A stretch of DNA of 64,000 bases from Saturnia japonica. Its lineage: Eukaryota > Arthropoda > Insecta > Lepidoptera > Saturniidae. Position numbers and translations under genes: made by a program. How positions within the stretch are numbered: position 1 is the stretch's first letter; each line of letters begins with the position of its first letter. This document shows positions 20,753 through 33,439 of this stretch, piece by piece. The stretch lies in the NCBI GenBank assembly GCA_033032175.1, contig JAVKPJ010000074.1, forward strand, positions 1 through 64,000. The letters are read 5' to 3'. Below the pieces are notes generated by a model. That model was given only the letters and a program-made list of their open reading frames with translations. It was not told the DNA's origin and did not search any database.

Positions 20753-23288
20753 TATAATTGATGACATTCCATTTCTGCCTCCTGGGACATTGCCGGCGTC
20801 TGAGTATCCACCGGCAACGTTACGGGCTGAGAGGGACCCTTGCCCCTTTTCCTGCCTCTCCTCTTGGTACCTTTACTGGTTTTCGGCGCAGGCTTCCCAC
20901 AAGCCCTACTGCCCACTCGATGACCGGCGGGCTTGTTATCGGCAGCACATACCGCACAATACGGAACTGCTTCACACCCACCGGCTTTGTGCCCCGGTTG
21001 ACTACAGCGGAAACACAATTCACTGCAGTCAACCTTACAGGTGCACTTGACACCTAGGTGCCCGCCTTGGAGGCACCTGAAGCACCTTGTAGGCCGGGGC
21101 GGCAGTACTTTCACCTGCGCCGAAACCCACCCAATAAGCAGGCGGTGGCCATCGCCCAGTCTTTTTGCTGCATCCACCGGACAAGACACCACAGACGTCC
21201 ACAGTCCTCTTAACCCAGGACGGACGCCGTTCGTTTTGATTTGGTCCGGTGAACACCCTGCAGTTTCAGCAACCTCAGCGACCACTTCATCCGCCGTAAT
21301 AGACTCATCCAGGCCCGTGATGCGCACGTCAGCACACCTCATGGGCCTGGAGACTTTGACACCTTCGGCTGGGACGGCTTCTCTTATCTTGGCCGCCAAT
21401 GCATCCGCCTTTTCGCTACTTGCAGCGCCCGGTATCGTCAGGAGGTACCCCCAGTTGCTGCCTTTCGCCACCGGATACCGGAAATGCCAATGTCAGCTAT
21501 CCTCACATCAGTCTTAATTTTCTTGAGGACTTCCAAGTAGGAGAGTCCTCTTTTCTGCGCCTCCGGCTGTACTGTGACCGACACTGCAGTAGTTTTCGGT
21601 GACCGGAGATTAGCAGGCTTCTCCTTCTTTGAGGCCGTCTTTTTCTTCTTTTTCTTCGGCTTCTCAGGTCGGCCGTTCTTTCCAACCAGCACCCATTCCC
21701 CCTCCGCAGGTTTAGATGCCGATGGTTCTTTTCTGCTCGTAGAAGGGGCTTGTGTTGCTGGCTTGGCTGCAACCTTATTCCCCTTTTCCCCTGCTGACTT
21801 TTGAGGAATAGGGATCTCAGACGGCCACGCTTCCAGAGTAGCTACAGTTTTCGCCGCTATTTGTTCGGCTTTTCTGTCTGCAGCCAGAGGTGGTCGGAGT
21901 CGTTTCTCTGGCTGGAGCCTATCTTGGAAAGAATCCAGGCGGGCAGTCATGATTGTTCATCATTCTCTGCACCGCCTGGTCTAACACCTCTACTGTAACC
22001 ACTGCCGAAGAGTCAGTTTGAGGCCCCACTTGGCGAGGCTTCGGCAGTGGGGGAAACTCCTCCCGTGCCACAGCTAACCTTTTAGGAACTGGCAGAGAGG
22101 CAGACTCCGAAAATGTGGCAGTTGCAGGACTGGGCACCTCTCTCACCACAGGCTCCAGAGAGCGGGCCTTTGCCATCTCAGCCCTTACGTCCGCGAGCTC
22201 TTTACGGAGCTCTGCCACTTCTTCCGCCTGCTTGGAGTACCTCTCCTCTAAACTTGTGTAGGCAGCCTGGACCCTCACCAACTCTTCCGAGGTAGTCCGG
22301 CTGCTAAATTCTTGGATTGCGACCGTGATAGACGCCGCTGCATCCTTCAGGGCCTTCTGGAATGTGCCCTTGAGGTTATGGGATTTTTGGGCAACTTTTA
22401 GAATAACCTCTACGTCACCAAGAACCCTCTTATTCAATTGGCAGGCAAGTTCCTCCACGGGGGCAGGGGCAGCATTTCCCTTCGCTGCACGCTCAAGCCG
22501 CGCCCGAGAGGCTAGCTCCGCCACTCCTCCTCGGCTGAGAGACGGATTTCCTCCTCCTTGAGTTTTAGGTATCGCTCCTTTGCTGCTGCCATACCCGCAT
22601 ACTCCCCAGTGGTGATGGGTCGCCCTCTACCTCGCTTTGGAGACAAAACACGAGGCCTCGTTGTTACTTCGATCTCGTCACCAGAAACGGAATCAGCAGC
22701 CGGTTCATCCATTGGATTATCGGGTTTCCGTTTTCGGAAAAACCTGCCCATATGAGGGGACAGTCCACCTTCAGCAGATTCCACAGTCTCCATCGTATCT
22801 GCGCTATTTTCACTCGCGTCTGAAAAATATTCGACGGAGAGACGGTCGATTGAAGGATTCCTCTTTAAAACCACAATCGGTATTGAATCGGTTGTCCTGT
22901 TGGTCGCCAAAGTCATCGTTAGATCTTCACCTTGCAAAATTGTGCCCCCCCCAGAAAACGCGGGGCAGCCCGGGCTAGGCCCGGAGAGGGATTCTCCTAC
23001 TCCATTGGAGCCGGTACCCTCCTGGGGTAGTTCATTTTTTAATTTTGCACTATCCATGTTTCCTTCCATTATATCAGTGGTCCGTATGCATGCCAGAGTC
23101 GTCGTGGAATGTTCCTGATCGGGAATCCATTTTCGTGCCAAGGTCATTGTATTTAAATTAAGCTCATGTACAAATTTGCCCCCCCCAGAAAACGTGGGGC
23201 AGCCCGAGCTAGGCCCGGGGAGGGATTCTCCAACTCCTGAGGAGCTGGTACCCTCCTGGGGTAGTACTATAATATTTGTACAATCCAT
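20752..23288 (-). pseudogene. A3 ORF1: Gag-like protein with three frameshifts
   Basis: Same organisation as A1 ORF1: two PQEGT modules, a KRGRGRP motif, a coiled-coil-like centre and three zinc knuckles. Single-base indels relative to A1 break it near 21450 (a C run), 21953 (extra T) and 22523 (a C lost). The start at 23288 is chosen by homology with A1. Confidence 0.85.
22944..23263 (-). other. Two RNA hairpin clusters inside A3 ORF1
   Basis: Units 22944-23029 and 23178-23263, the same as those of A1 in sequence and spacing. Confidence 0.68.
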
Positions 23289-23652
23289 CACCTTTACCTC
23301 CTCCTCCAGTTCGCAGTGCGCCAGCCGGGATCGGTATGAAGACAACCACTCCCGCCAGCCGCTCCCCGGAATTGGGCCCTTGGGACTCAACTTGAGCCCT
23401 CATCGGCCCCAACCCGGTACTGAGTGCGCTGCTCACACGCCACACCCAGGAGTGTTTATCGGCTCTCCAGCCTAGATCCGTAGTGTTCAGCGAGACAGGG
23501 TCTCCTCGAGAAGGATGTGGTTCTTCACCACGCACTACGGTCTTGAAGTGGCAGGCTAAGGCTCTCTCCGAAAGGAAAGAGCTGTATTGCGCCTGTGGGT
23601 CCACCCCCTGCAGATCAGAGATACAAGTACCTCATCACGCCTGCTCGACCCC

Positions 23653-23666
23653 AACCTAACCTAACC
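23653..23666 (+). repeat. Telomeric repeat, AACCTAACCTAACC
   Basis: Separates the A3 5' end (CTCGACCCC) from the tail of A4. Confidence 0.9.
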
Positions 23667-24017
23667 TTTTTTTTTTTTTTTTTTTTTTTTCGTGGGGAAA
23701 TCCTACATGGATCCGCCTCCCGAGCCGGGCAGCTCGAGAGGGGTATGTCAGACTCTTACTGACTAAAACCCCACGGTGTTCCTCTTTCACCCATTTGGCC
23801 GGGGAGCAGGGACAGCTTACGCATTACTTCTACTCGCCCGACGGGTGTAGGCCCCTCATAAGGGGCCACCTTCAGCGGTCTGAGGGGTCGAGATGTGTGT
23901 GACACCCTCCGACGAACCTACGAGGGGCGCATCGAACACTGATGCGCCACGCCTCGGGCCTGTGCATTAGCTGCAAGGGCGAAGGACGTGCCCGCGTCCG
24001 ACACCCGCAGGCCGTTT

Positions 24018-27000
24018 TTACGGCGGCAGGAGGTCATTCCTGACCCTGCGCCGCCGGGTTCGTCGACCGCGGGAGGGGAGCTCTGACGCCTGCTCCCTCT
24101 CCCTCTCCGCCGCCTCCTTTGCGAGCATGACGTCCTCGCAGAATGAGGCGACGGAGTTCCACCCGCTCTCACTCGCAACCATGGACGAAACGACGGTCGG
24201 GAGTGAGAGATCGGGCCCTATAGCCGCGATAAGGTCGCGGCGTGAAGAGTCCCATGCGGGACAGGCGGCCAATGTGTGCTGCGCGTTATCGACCGCGCAG
24301 CCACAATGATGGCACCCAGCTGTTGGCTCTCGGCCTATGCGACACAGGTAACTCCCGAAACATCCGTGTCCGAGAGCACCTGCGTCAGCCGGAAGGTTAG
24401 GGTGCCGTGCCGCCTCCGTACCCATGCCGTCAAATGAGGCCTCACGGCCTCGACGGTCGTCACGCCGGCGCTGGGGTGCTCCAGTCGTCGGTCCCACTCC
24501 GCCATGACCAGGATCTGGTGGAGCTCTGCCCTACGCGCCTCGATCTCACGAGGCGCAGGTCGTCTTCCTCTCTCCAACGCCTCCCCGCGCCACCTGTAGA
24601 GCGACGCGAGGGCTTTCGCCTCCAGATCCCATGGCGGAGATCCGGCCAGTAGGGAGGCCGCCTCGAAGGAGATCGTGCGATATCCTCGGGCTACTCTGAC
24701 GGCCATCGCTCTCTGCGGTTTGCGCAGAGCGGCGATATTACGGGCCGCCAGGTTCTCAGCCCACACCGGGGCCCCGTAAAGGGCCATGGACCGCACGATC
24801 CCCATGTAGAGCCTTCGGCACGCGGAATTTGGACCCCCAAGGTTGGGCAAAAGCCGCGCTAACGCAGCTGCAGCGCCCATAAGACGGGGGGTCAGCTGCT
24901 TGAAGTGCTCTACAAAGTCCCATCGGCTATCCAGAACGAGTCCAAGATATTTCATATTGGACTGGATGCCGATTGGGACGCCTCCCACGATGATCTGGGA
25001 CCCTCTCGGTGGCGCATTCCGAGGCCCATGGAAACACAGAGCCTCAGATTTTTGCAGCGCCACATTTAGTCCCAGACGCCGGATCCGACCGACGACGTGT
25101 GCCACCCCAGCGGTTGCCAATATCGCGGCTTCGCGGTGCGACTTAGCTCTCGACGTGACCAGTGTGTCGTCGGCATAACACACGACACTGAGGCCACGGA
25201 GGAGCGCACCGCGCAACACCCAGTCGTATCCGATGTTCCAGAGAAGAGGGCCCAAAATGACCCCTGGGGAACACCGGATACGACGTCTCGCCGACACATT
25301 CCACTCCGACCCGGGAAGACTACATACCTCTCGGAGAGGTACGCCCCGACTATGCGGCGGAGGTAGGACGGCACTCCGTGAAATCGGAGCGCCTCTCTAA
25401 TTGTGGCCCAGGGCAAGGTGTTAAAGGCATTTGCGATGTCTAAAGACACCGCTATCACCACCTCGCTCCGAGCAATGGCCTCCTCCGCCAGACTCCTCAC
25501 TTGCGCGATCGCGTCAATCGTGGAGCGCCCTCTGCGGAAACCGAACTGGTTCGCCGCCAAATCCGGCCCCACGTGCGTTAAATGGCCGACGAGGCGGTTT
25601 GCAATCACTCTCTCAAAGAGTTTGCCCACCTCGTCGAGCAGCACAATGGGGCGGTACGCGGACGGCGAGTCGGCCGGGCGCCCCGGCTTTTGGAGCAGGA
25701 CTAGACGGCCGGTTTTCCACTTCGACGGAAACCGGCCCTGCTCCAGACACACGCTGAGGAGTCCCAATAGTCGGGGCTCGAGGACCTCTTGGGCCAGGAC
25801 CCACGCTCGACCAGGCAGGCCGTCGGGCCCTGGGGCGGTGTTATTGGCCGCGAGCCGTTTCACCGCCGCCCTCAATTCTTCCCGGGTCACGTCGGGCACG
25901 TCGTCTCGGTCCACGTCGGGCTCGGCCGCGGGCGGAGCCATGTGGGGAGGTGAAAACTCCTCCCTGGAGGGAAACAGAGCGCTCACCACCTCCTCGAGGA
26001 ACTCTGACTGGAGACTCTGGGTTACCGGGGGGGCCCATTGGCGAAATTTGCCGCGTACCATCCTGTACGGGCGGCCCCACGGATCCCGATTGAGCGTCTC
26101 CAGGAATTCCTCTCTGGCCAGAGCTTTTGCGCGCTCAATGGCCCGTCGGAGGGTGAGCTTAGCTGCTCTGTAACCCTCATGCAGCTCCGCCTCTCCGGGG
26201 CTTGCGACCTGCGAATGACGTCGTCTGCGCCTTATCCTGGTGTACTGGCGGCGCGCTGCTACGCAAAGTGCACGCAGCTGCGCGATTTCAGCGTTCCACC
26301 AGTACACCTGGCGCTTAGCTGGACGACGCCCAACTCTCGGCATCGCCGCGTCACATATATGCGACACTGCGGCTCGCAGTCGCTCCGCCCCATCTTCGAC
26401 ATCGGCAGGACTCTCGGGTGTTCCATCCATCACCCAGGCTTGCACGATGGCGGCCTCGACGAACACCTCGCGATCGAGGCGTCCCAGAGCCCAACGTGGA
26501 CTGTCCTCATCCAGGGCTCTCGGGACCGGTCGTCCCGAGGTCTGGGCGGACACTTCGAACTGTATGTAAAGATGGTCCGAAAGTGTCTCTACCCCCTCCA
26601 GGACTCTCCAGTCCCGAACACGGCGTGCTATTGCAGGGCTACCGAACGATAGGTCCACTATGGATTCGCCCTGCGGTCGCACGCACGTGTTTATTGAGCC
26701 CCTGTTAAGGACGAGTAGGCCTGATGTTACGGCCCACTCTTCCAGCGCGTCACCCCTATTGTCCGTGGATGGGGAACCCCAAGCCGTAGATTTGGCGTTG
26801 AAGTCCCCGAGGACTAGGACAGGGTGAGGGTGGCTGCCCGAGACGACAGTGCCCAACTCCACCAAAAGTGCCTCGAAGTCGACGAGACTCCATCGAGGGG
26901 GTGCGTACACCCCCACCACCACAATGTCGCCGAGACGCGCCGCCACGTATCCCTGGCCCTCCTTGATGTTAGCGAAGGGCGGGGAACCGGCGGCGGGTCG

Positions 27001-27174
27001 GGAAATGATGGCCACCGAGCCATCTCGATCTCCCGCCCAGTTATCTCGGGGCGGCACGAAGTATGGCTCGGCTATCACGGCGACGCTGATTGACCACTGT
27101 GCCATGCTTTGGACTAACAAGTCTTGTGCACTGGCACAATGGTTCAGATTCCCTTGGAGGAGACGGATAGCCAT
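24018..27174 (-). pseudogene. A4 ORF2: endonuclease and reverse transcriptase, two frameshifts
   Basis: Begins MAIRLLQGNLNHCASAQD at ATG 27174 within TAATG. It contains VLGDFNAKSTAWG, SDHLYIQF, SLDIANAFNTLPW and CYADDTLV, and a C-terminal CHHCGCAVDNAQHTLAAC finger. The frame breaks near 25255, inside GVPQGS, where A4 has one base fewer. It breaks again near 24370, where GTGTCCGAG replaces GTGTCCCGAG. Otherwise it is full length. Confidence 0.85.
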
Positions 27175-29380
27175 TAACTAGTTTGTTCCATCTCATCCGT
27201 CTGGACCGTCGTCGGCGCTTTAGGAACAGCCGACGAGGTCAGGGGCTGTGTCGGGCTTTTCCCTCCTAACCCTTTTGCTTTCTTTGACTTGGGTGTCGGC
27301 GAAACACACGCTCCGCCCCCCATCCGATGTCCCGTTGGTTTACCCGCTCGTGCGCAGACAACACAGTGTGGGTCCGCTTTACAGTCTCCAGCTTTGTGAC
27401 CAGGTTGACTACAGCGATAACATAGCTGACTGTAGTCAACATCGCAGGGACAATTAAGCCCAACGTGGCCAACCTGGAAGCAGCGGAAACACCGTTGTGG
27501 GCGAGGCTGCAGGATCTTCACCCGCGCCGACACCCATCCCACCAGTAACCGTCGGCCGTCACCAAGCTTCTTCGCTGTTGCTACTGGACAAGTCACTATG
27601 GCCGTTCCAGTCCCATCCGGTCCGGGACGCGGGTCATTACTTTTTACCAGTCCAGGTGGGCATTCTCCTGCAGAGGCGACGGCTGCGATTAGTTTCTCGC
27701 CGTGACCGAGTCGTCCAGGCCTGAGATGCGCACGCTTGCACTCCTCACCGGCCTGGACACCTTAATGTACCCCTCTGGGAAGGACAGCCTTATTTTATTC
27801 GCCAAAGCATCAGCTTTATCATTGCTGTCAGCGCCAGGTACCTCCAATATGCTGCTCCAGTCACCGCCCTCCTGTAATTCACACCCTCGATTCCGAGGCT
27901 TCCTAGGTCTACACTGTCCCAGGTTTTGGACAGCACCTCTTTGTACGTAAGACCACTCGTTGCCGCCTCCGACTGCAGCGTGATTACCCTGCAGTGGACT
28001 TTGAGGCACGAAGTCTACGAGTCTTTTTACTCTTCTTAGGAGACGCTGCCTTAGGCTTTGCCTTCTTGGACCTTGACGCCTTTTTGCCCCCTTGCCGACT
28101 AACACCCATTCCCCCTCAGAGGTCTTGGGAGCAGCCAGCTTCTCGCTGTAGGAGGAGGGACGAGAATTGGGTGCAGCTGAGATAGGTACTGCTTTCCCTA
28201 CCTTCGAGCTGTTCTTCTTCACAGCCGCTTGCCGGGAGTCTGCCAGCCGTGAAGGCCGAGTTTCGGGAACTACCGGTTTCGACGAGAGCTGTGCAGCCTT
28301 TCTGTCCGCCGCTAAAGGAGGGCGAAGTCGTTGTTCCGGGAGGAGCCTATCCTCCAACGCCTCGAAGCGTGCACTCATTATTTGGAATCTCCCTGAATTT
28401 CCCATCAATATCCGAAGTGTCGCTCCGAGGACGCTTTTGTTGCCTCTGAGGCAAAGGAGGAAACTCTTCCCTCGAAAGTCTTCTTGGAGCTGAAGAGGGT
28501 GGCGCGACAACGGAAGAGACGCTGGCTTCAGGCACTGGCTGGCGGACCTTCAAGAAGTCCGCTCTTAACTCCGCGAGCTCTTTGCGGAGCTCTGCTAGTT
28601 CTTCTGCCTGTCTTCTGTTTCTCTCCTCTACTCGCGTGTATGCAGCTTGGACCCTCTCCAACTCCTCGGTGGTGGTCCGATTGCTGAATTTTTCCACTGC
28701 GTCCTTAATGGAAGCAGCTGCATCCTTGAGGGCTTTTGTGAACGTGCCCTTGAGGTTCGTCGACTTTTGAGCGACCTTGAGGATCACCTCAACGTCACCC
28801 AGCACCCTGTCTGTTAAGTGGGAGGAGAGTTCCTCCTCCGGAGCAGTTGCGATATCTTTACGGCCCTATTTTGCCGCGTCCGTGCTGCCACCTTCGCAAT
28901 CTCCTCCTCGGCTGAGAGGCGGATACCCTCTTCCTTTAGACGCAAGTATTCGGCCTTTTGTTTGGCTAGGCCTGCGTATTCACCTGTTGTAATGGGGCAA
29001 CCCCTTCCTTTCTTTGGAACAGGAGTGGTACACCCTAATTCCACTGGCTGGGAATCGGACTCCGAGCCCGTATCTTCGGCCTCCACCCGGTCCAAGCTAC
29101 CACCTTTCCTTTTTTCGCCCCTCTTTGTGTCCCAGAAGGCGCCAGAAGGAATGTCCTCGGTGGACTCCACTGTAATCATGGAAGCCTGACTGGATTCGCT
29201 GCAGACCGACACCCGGTCCAGCGATAAGTCCCTCTCGATTATCACGACGGGATTCATCACCGCCGCTTCCACATCTAACGTACCTCCACTGCTGGAGGCA
29301 CCCTCCACATTTTCCTTAAAACTAGAATTACAATTAGGGCTATATACAATATTTACAGTTTTTTTAGAAGTTTCGCTCAT
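27174..29380 (-). pseudogene. A4 ORF1: Gag-like protein, several frameshifts
   Basis: Recognisable from MSETSKK at 29380 through an AT-hook-like KKGRGCP and a coiled-coil-like region. It continues through REEFPPLPQ and GEWVLVGKG to zinc knuckles CFRCFQVGHVGLNC and CYRCSQPGHKAGDC. At least three indels split it, near 27640, 28390 and 28810. The N-terminus lacks the PQEGT module; it begins where the type II leader stops. Confidence 0.82.
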
Positions 29381-29384
29381 TTTT

Positions 29385-29882
29385 GTTCCCACGATTGTGG
29401 GGGAAGTAACGGTCCACCCAGGCAGTGCCCCTTGTACCTGGGTAAGCCTAGCGTAACCCGTCAAGAGAGTCGGCCGGTTCTATGACGGGGGTCGCACTAG
29501 AGACTGAACATCCCATCAGCCATGCATCCTCTCGCGGTGCGCCGCCGCTTAGGATTTGGGGTAATTTTTTATAGAGGTTGTCTTCCTCGCGGTCCGGGCG
29601 GTAAAGCCAAGACCCTCGGTCCCATACGAAGCCGCGAGACGTGACCACGACACTCCGATGGGATTACGAGATCGACGGTGGCAAGCCGGACAACGTGTCC
29701 AACCTGTCCGCCCGACGGCAGTGTGAGCGCACGCCGAGCCCGCAAACAAGCCATGTCCTTCGTCAGCTCTGAGGAGCATAGAGTAGAGCAACGAGGCCCC
29801 CCCTGTCAGGTATTAGCCGTCGGCCGTGAAGCGGCCGCCGTTGCCCGGGATGCACCACGCGGAGGTTCCTGACTCGCACCCC
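29385..29882 (-). promoter_or_regulatory. Type II leader of A4
   Basis: Untranslated leader aligning along most of its length with C2 55131-55608, although A4 and C2 belong to different families. It contains one stem-loop of the kind repeated six times in N (29573-29589) and ends in a ribozyme. I see no protein. Confidence 0.7.
29805..29882 (-). ncRNA. HDV-like ribozyme at the A4 5' end
   Basis: Sense strand from 29882: P1 GGGGUGC pairs with GCAUCCC at transcript 30-36 (one G-U). P2 GUCAGG pairs with CCUGAC. P3 ACC pairs with GGU around UCCGCGU. The joining motif GGGCAAC follows P1. P4 is CGGCCG with CGGCCG around CUUCA. The segment before P2 reads GGCUAAU, with the C-U-A-A expected around the catalytic C. 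A nine-base copy of the 5' terminus lies upstream (29883-29891). Confidence 0.78.
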
Positions 29883-29897
29883 TCGCACCCCAACCTT

Positions 29898-29954
<57 letters not shown>

Positions 29955-30275
29955 GTGGGGAAATCCTACATGGATCCGCCTCCCGAGCCGGGCAGCTCGA
30001 GAGGGGTATGTCAGACTCTTACTGACTAAAACCCCACGGTGTTCTCCACACACCTATGTGGCCGGGGAGCAGGAACTGCAAAAAACTTCCACTCAACCCG
30101 GCAGGTGTCAGCCCCTCATGAGGGGCCCCTTCCTTCGGTCTGAGGGGTCGGATGATTGGACACCCTCTGACGAACCGTCGAGGGGCGCCTCGAACACAGA
30201 TGCGCCTCGCCTCGGGCCTATACACTAACTGCAAGGGCGAAGGACGTGCCCGCGTCCAACGCCCGCAGGCCTTAT

Positions 30276-33200
30276 TTACGGCGGCTGTAGGTCATCCCTG
30301 ACCCGTCGCCGCCGTACGGTTCGTCGACCGCGGGAGGGGAGCTGTGATGCCGGCTCCCTCTCCCTCTCCGCCGCCTCCTTAGTGAGCAGAACGTCCTCGC
30401 AAAATGAGGCGACGGAGTTCCATCCGGTCTCGCTCTCGACCATGGACTTCACAACAGTCGAGAGCGAGAGATCCAGGCCAATCACCGCGACGAGCTCGCG
30501 GCGTGGCGTTTCCCAGGCGGGACATTCTTCGAGGGTGTGCGGTGTCCCTCGCACAGCCACAATGGTGGCACCCTGCTGTCGGTTCCCGGCCTATACGACA
30601 CAGGTAGCTCCCGAAACAGCCGTGTCCCGAGAGCACCTGCGTTAGCCGGAATGTCAGGGTGCCGTGCCGCCTGGTTAGCCATTCGGCCAATATGGGCCGA
30701 ACGACATCCACTGTTGCCACGCCCGAGCTCGGTCGCTCAAGTCGTCGGCGCCACTCGTCCACCACTAGGGCCTGGTGGAACTGTGACCTCAGCGCCTCTA
30801 TTTCCCGAGGCGCGAGTCGTAAACCTTGCTCAAGCGCCTCCACACGTCGAAGATACAGAGACGCGTGGGCTCTCGCCTCCAGGTCCCAGGGTGGGGATCC
30901 GGCTAGAAGGGAGGCCGCCTTGAAAGAGATCGTGCGGTACCCACGGGTGGCCCTTATAGACATCGCCCGCTGCGATCTTCGCAATTGGGCAATGTTCGTG
31001 GCCGTCAGGCCGTACGCCCATACGGGTGCCCCATACAAGGCCATAGACCGCACGATTCCTAGGTACAGCTTCCGGCAAGAGGAATTAGGCCCCCCCATGT
31101 TCGGCAGCAGTCGGGCTAACGCACCCGCTGCGCTCATGAGACGGGGAGCCAGTTGCCGGAAGTGCTCTTCGAAGGTCCATCGGCTGTCGAGGACGAGGCC
31201 GAGATACCTCATTGTCGACTCGACACCGATGGACACGCCTCCCACGACTATTTGAGCTCCTTGAGGCGGCGCATTCCGAGGTCCATGGAAAAACAGGGCC
31301 TCGGATTTACGGAGCGCCACCTCCAGCCCCAGACGCCGAATCCTACCGACGACTTGAGCGACGCCGGCCGTAGCCAGCATCGTCGCATTGCGGTGCGTCT
31401 TCCCCCGGGCTAACACTAGCGTGTCGTCAGCGTAACAGACAACGCTGACGCCTCGGAGGAGCGCACCGCGCAACACCCAGTCGTATCCGATGTTCCAGAG
31501 AAGGGGCCCTAACACTGACCCCTGGGGAACACCGGATACGACATCTCGCCGACTCATCCCTCGCTGACCCGGGAAGGTCACGTACCTCTCACTGAGGTAC
31601 GCCCCGACTATGCGGCGGAGGTAGGACGGCACTCCATGAAACCGGAGTGCCTCTCTAATTGTAGCCCAGGGCAAGGTGTTAAAAGCGTTGGCGATGTCAA
31701 GAGACACCGCCAGAACCACCTCGCCCCGAGCAATTGCTTCCTCCGCCTGGATCTTCACACGCATTATGGCGTCAATCGTGGAGCGCCCCTGGCGGAAACC
31801 AAACTGGTTATCCGCCAGATCCGGCCCTATCGTTGTTAAGTGTCGGACGAGGCGGACTGCGATTATTCGCTCGCAGAGCTTCGCTACATCGTCCAACAAA
31901 CACTATGGGCCGGTATGCGGACGGAGAGTCCGCAGGGCGCCCCTCTTTCTTCAGCAGGACTAGTTTGCCGGTTTTCCATACACGCGGAAACCGGCCCTGT
32001 TGAAGACACGCTGTGAAGATCCCCAAAAGTCGGGGCTCGAGGGCCTCTAGAGCCAGGACCCATGCACGACCAGGTATGCCGTCCGGTCCTGGGGCGGTGT
32101 TTTTTGCTTGCATGCGTTTCACCGCCGCCCTCAGCTCTTCCCGGGTCACCTCGGGTGCATCGTCGTCGCCCTCCGCGTTGGGCATGGCTGCGAACGGAGC
32201 CATCGTGGGAGGTGTATGCTCTGCCCCCGAAGGAAACAGAACGGCCACTACATCTTGGAGGAGCTCTGGCTGGAGACTCTTTGTAATCGGGGGAGCCCAT
32301 TGGCGTAATTTGCCACGTACCATTCGGTACGGGCGCCCCCATGGATTCCGGTTGAGCGTCTCCAGCTGCTCCTCCCTGGCCAGAGCTTTCGCCCGCTCAA
32401 TGGCCTTTTTGAGCGCCAACTTGGCCGCTCTGTACCCTTCGTAGAGTTCTATCTCTCTGGCGGACGCGTCCTGCGTGCGACCCCGCCTGCGCCGCTCTCT
32501 GGTGTACTGGCGCCGAACCGCCACACACGCGGCATGCAATTGCGCGATTTCGGCGGTCCACCAGTACACTTGACGCCTGGCGGGCATCGGCCCCTTTATT
32601 CGGGGCATCGCCGCGTCGCAGACACGCGTCATATCCACGCGCAGTGACTCCGCCTCTTCGTTGACATCAGCAAGCCTGTCGGGCGGTTCACCGGAAACCC
32701 AGGCCTGCATGACGGCAGCTTCCAGAAGTACCTCACGGTCTAGGCGCTTCAATGCCCAACGCGGACCGTCCTCTACGGAGGTCCTACGGGCCGGTACATC
32801 CGAGGCCTGGGTGGAGATGTCGAACCGTATATATCGGTGGTCCGACAACGTCTCCACTCCCTCAAGGACTGTCCAGCCCCGAACTCGGCGTGCTAAAGCA
32901 GGGCTTGCAAACGTAATATCCACTATAGAACCGCCCTGCTGTCGCACGCACGTGTTAACGGACCCCCGATTGAGGACAAGTAGGCCCATTAATATAGCCC
33001 ACTCCTCCAGAGCCTCACCCCTAGCGTCCGTTGACGGGGAACCCCAAGCTGTTGATTTAGCGTTGAAGTCCCCGAGGACCAGGACGGGGTGAGGATGGAT
33101 ACGACCGACAACGATATGCATCTCCCCGAGGAATCCCTCAAAGTCAGCGAGACTTCTACTTGGGGGCATATACACCCCTACTACTACCATGTCACCGAGA

Positions 33201-33439
33201 TGTGCTGCTACGTACCCCCGACCCCTCGAGATGTTGGAGAAAGGCGGGGCACCAGCAGCGGCCTCGGACACTAAGGTCACCGAACCGTCCAAGTCACACA
33301 CCCAGTTATCTGCGGGTGGATTATAGTACGGCTCGGCCATCACGGCGATGTGGATCAACCACTGCGCCATGCTCTGGAACAAGAGGTCTTGAGCTCTGGC
33401 ACAGTGGTTGAGATTACCTTGTAAGAAATTGAGTGCCAT
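30276..33439 (-). pseudogene. A5 ORF2: endonuclease and reverse transcriptase, two frameshifts
   Basis: Starts MALNFLQGNLNHCARAQD in a TAATAATG context. Endonuclease VLGDFNAKSTAWG and SDHRYIRF, RT SLDIANAFNTLPW, GVPQGSVLGP and CYADDTLV are all present. A one-base insertion near 31897 (CAACAAACAC for CAACAGCAC) breaks the RT. A five-base loss near 30540 breaks the frame just inside the C-terminal finger. Confidence 0.85.

Larger units (their letters stand above)
17235..23652 (-). mobile_element. A3: full-length family A element
   Basis: Tail 17235-17248, 3' UTR with a perfect CCCCTCATGAGGGG palindrome (17411-17424), ORF2 17575-20752, ORF1 20752-23288, leader to 23652. It is closest to A1. From about 22010 to the 5' end I saw only a few differences, whereas ORF2 and the ORF1 3' half differ more often. 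This mosaic pattern suggests gene conversion. Telomere repeats flank both ends. Confidence 0.9.
23667..29891 (-). mobile_element. A4: family A element with a type II leader
   Basis: Tail 23667-23690; 3' UTR of the A2 subtype with a GGCCCCTCATAAGGGGCC stem near 23850-23867. ORF2 24018-27174, ORF1 27174-29380, leader 29385-29891. The leader does not resemble that of A1, A3 or A5 but matches family C element C2. The extreme 5' end repeats nine bases (GGGGTGCGA on the sense strand) before the ribozyme start. No full telomere unit follows, only AACC. Confidence 0.87.
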
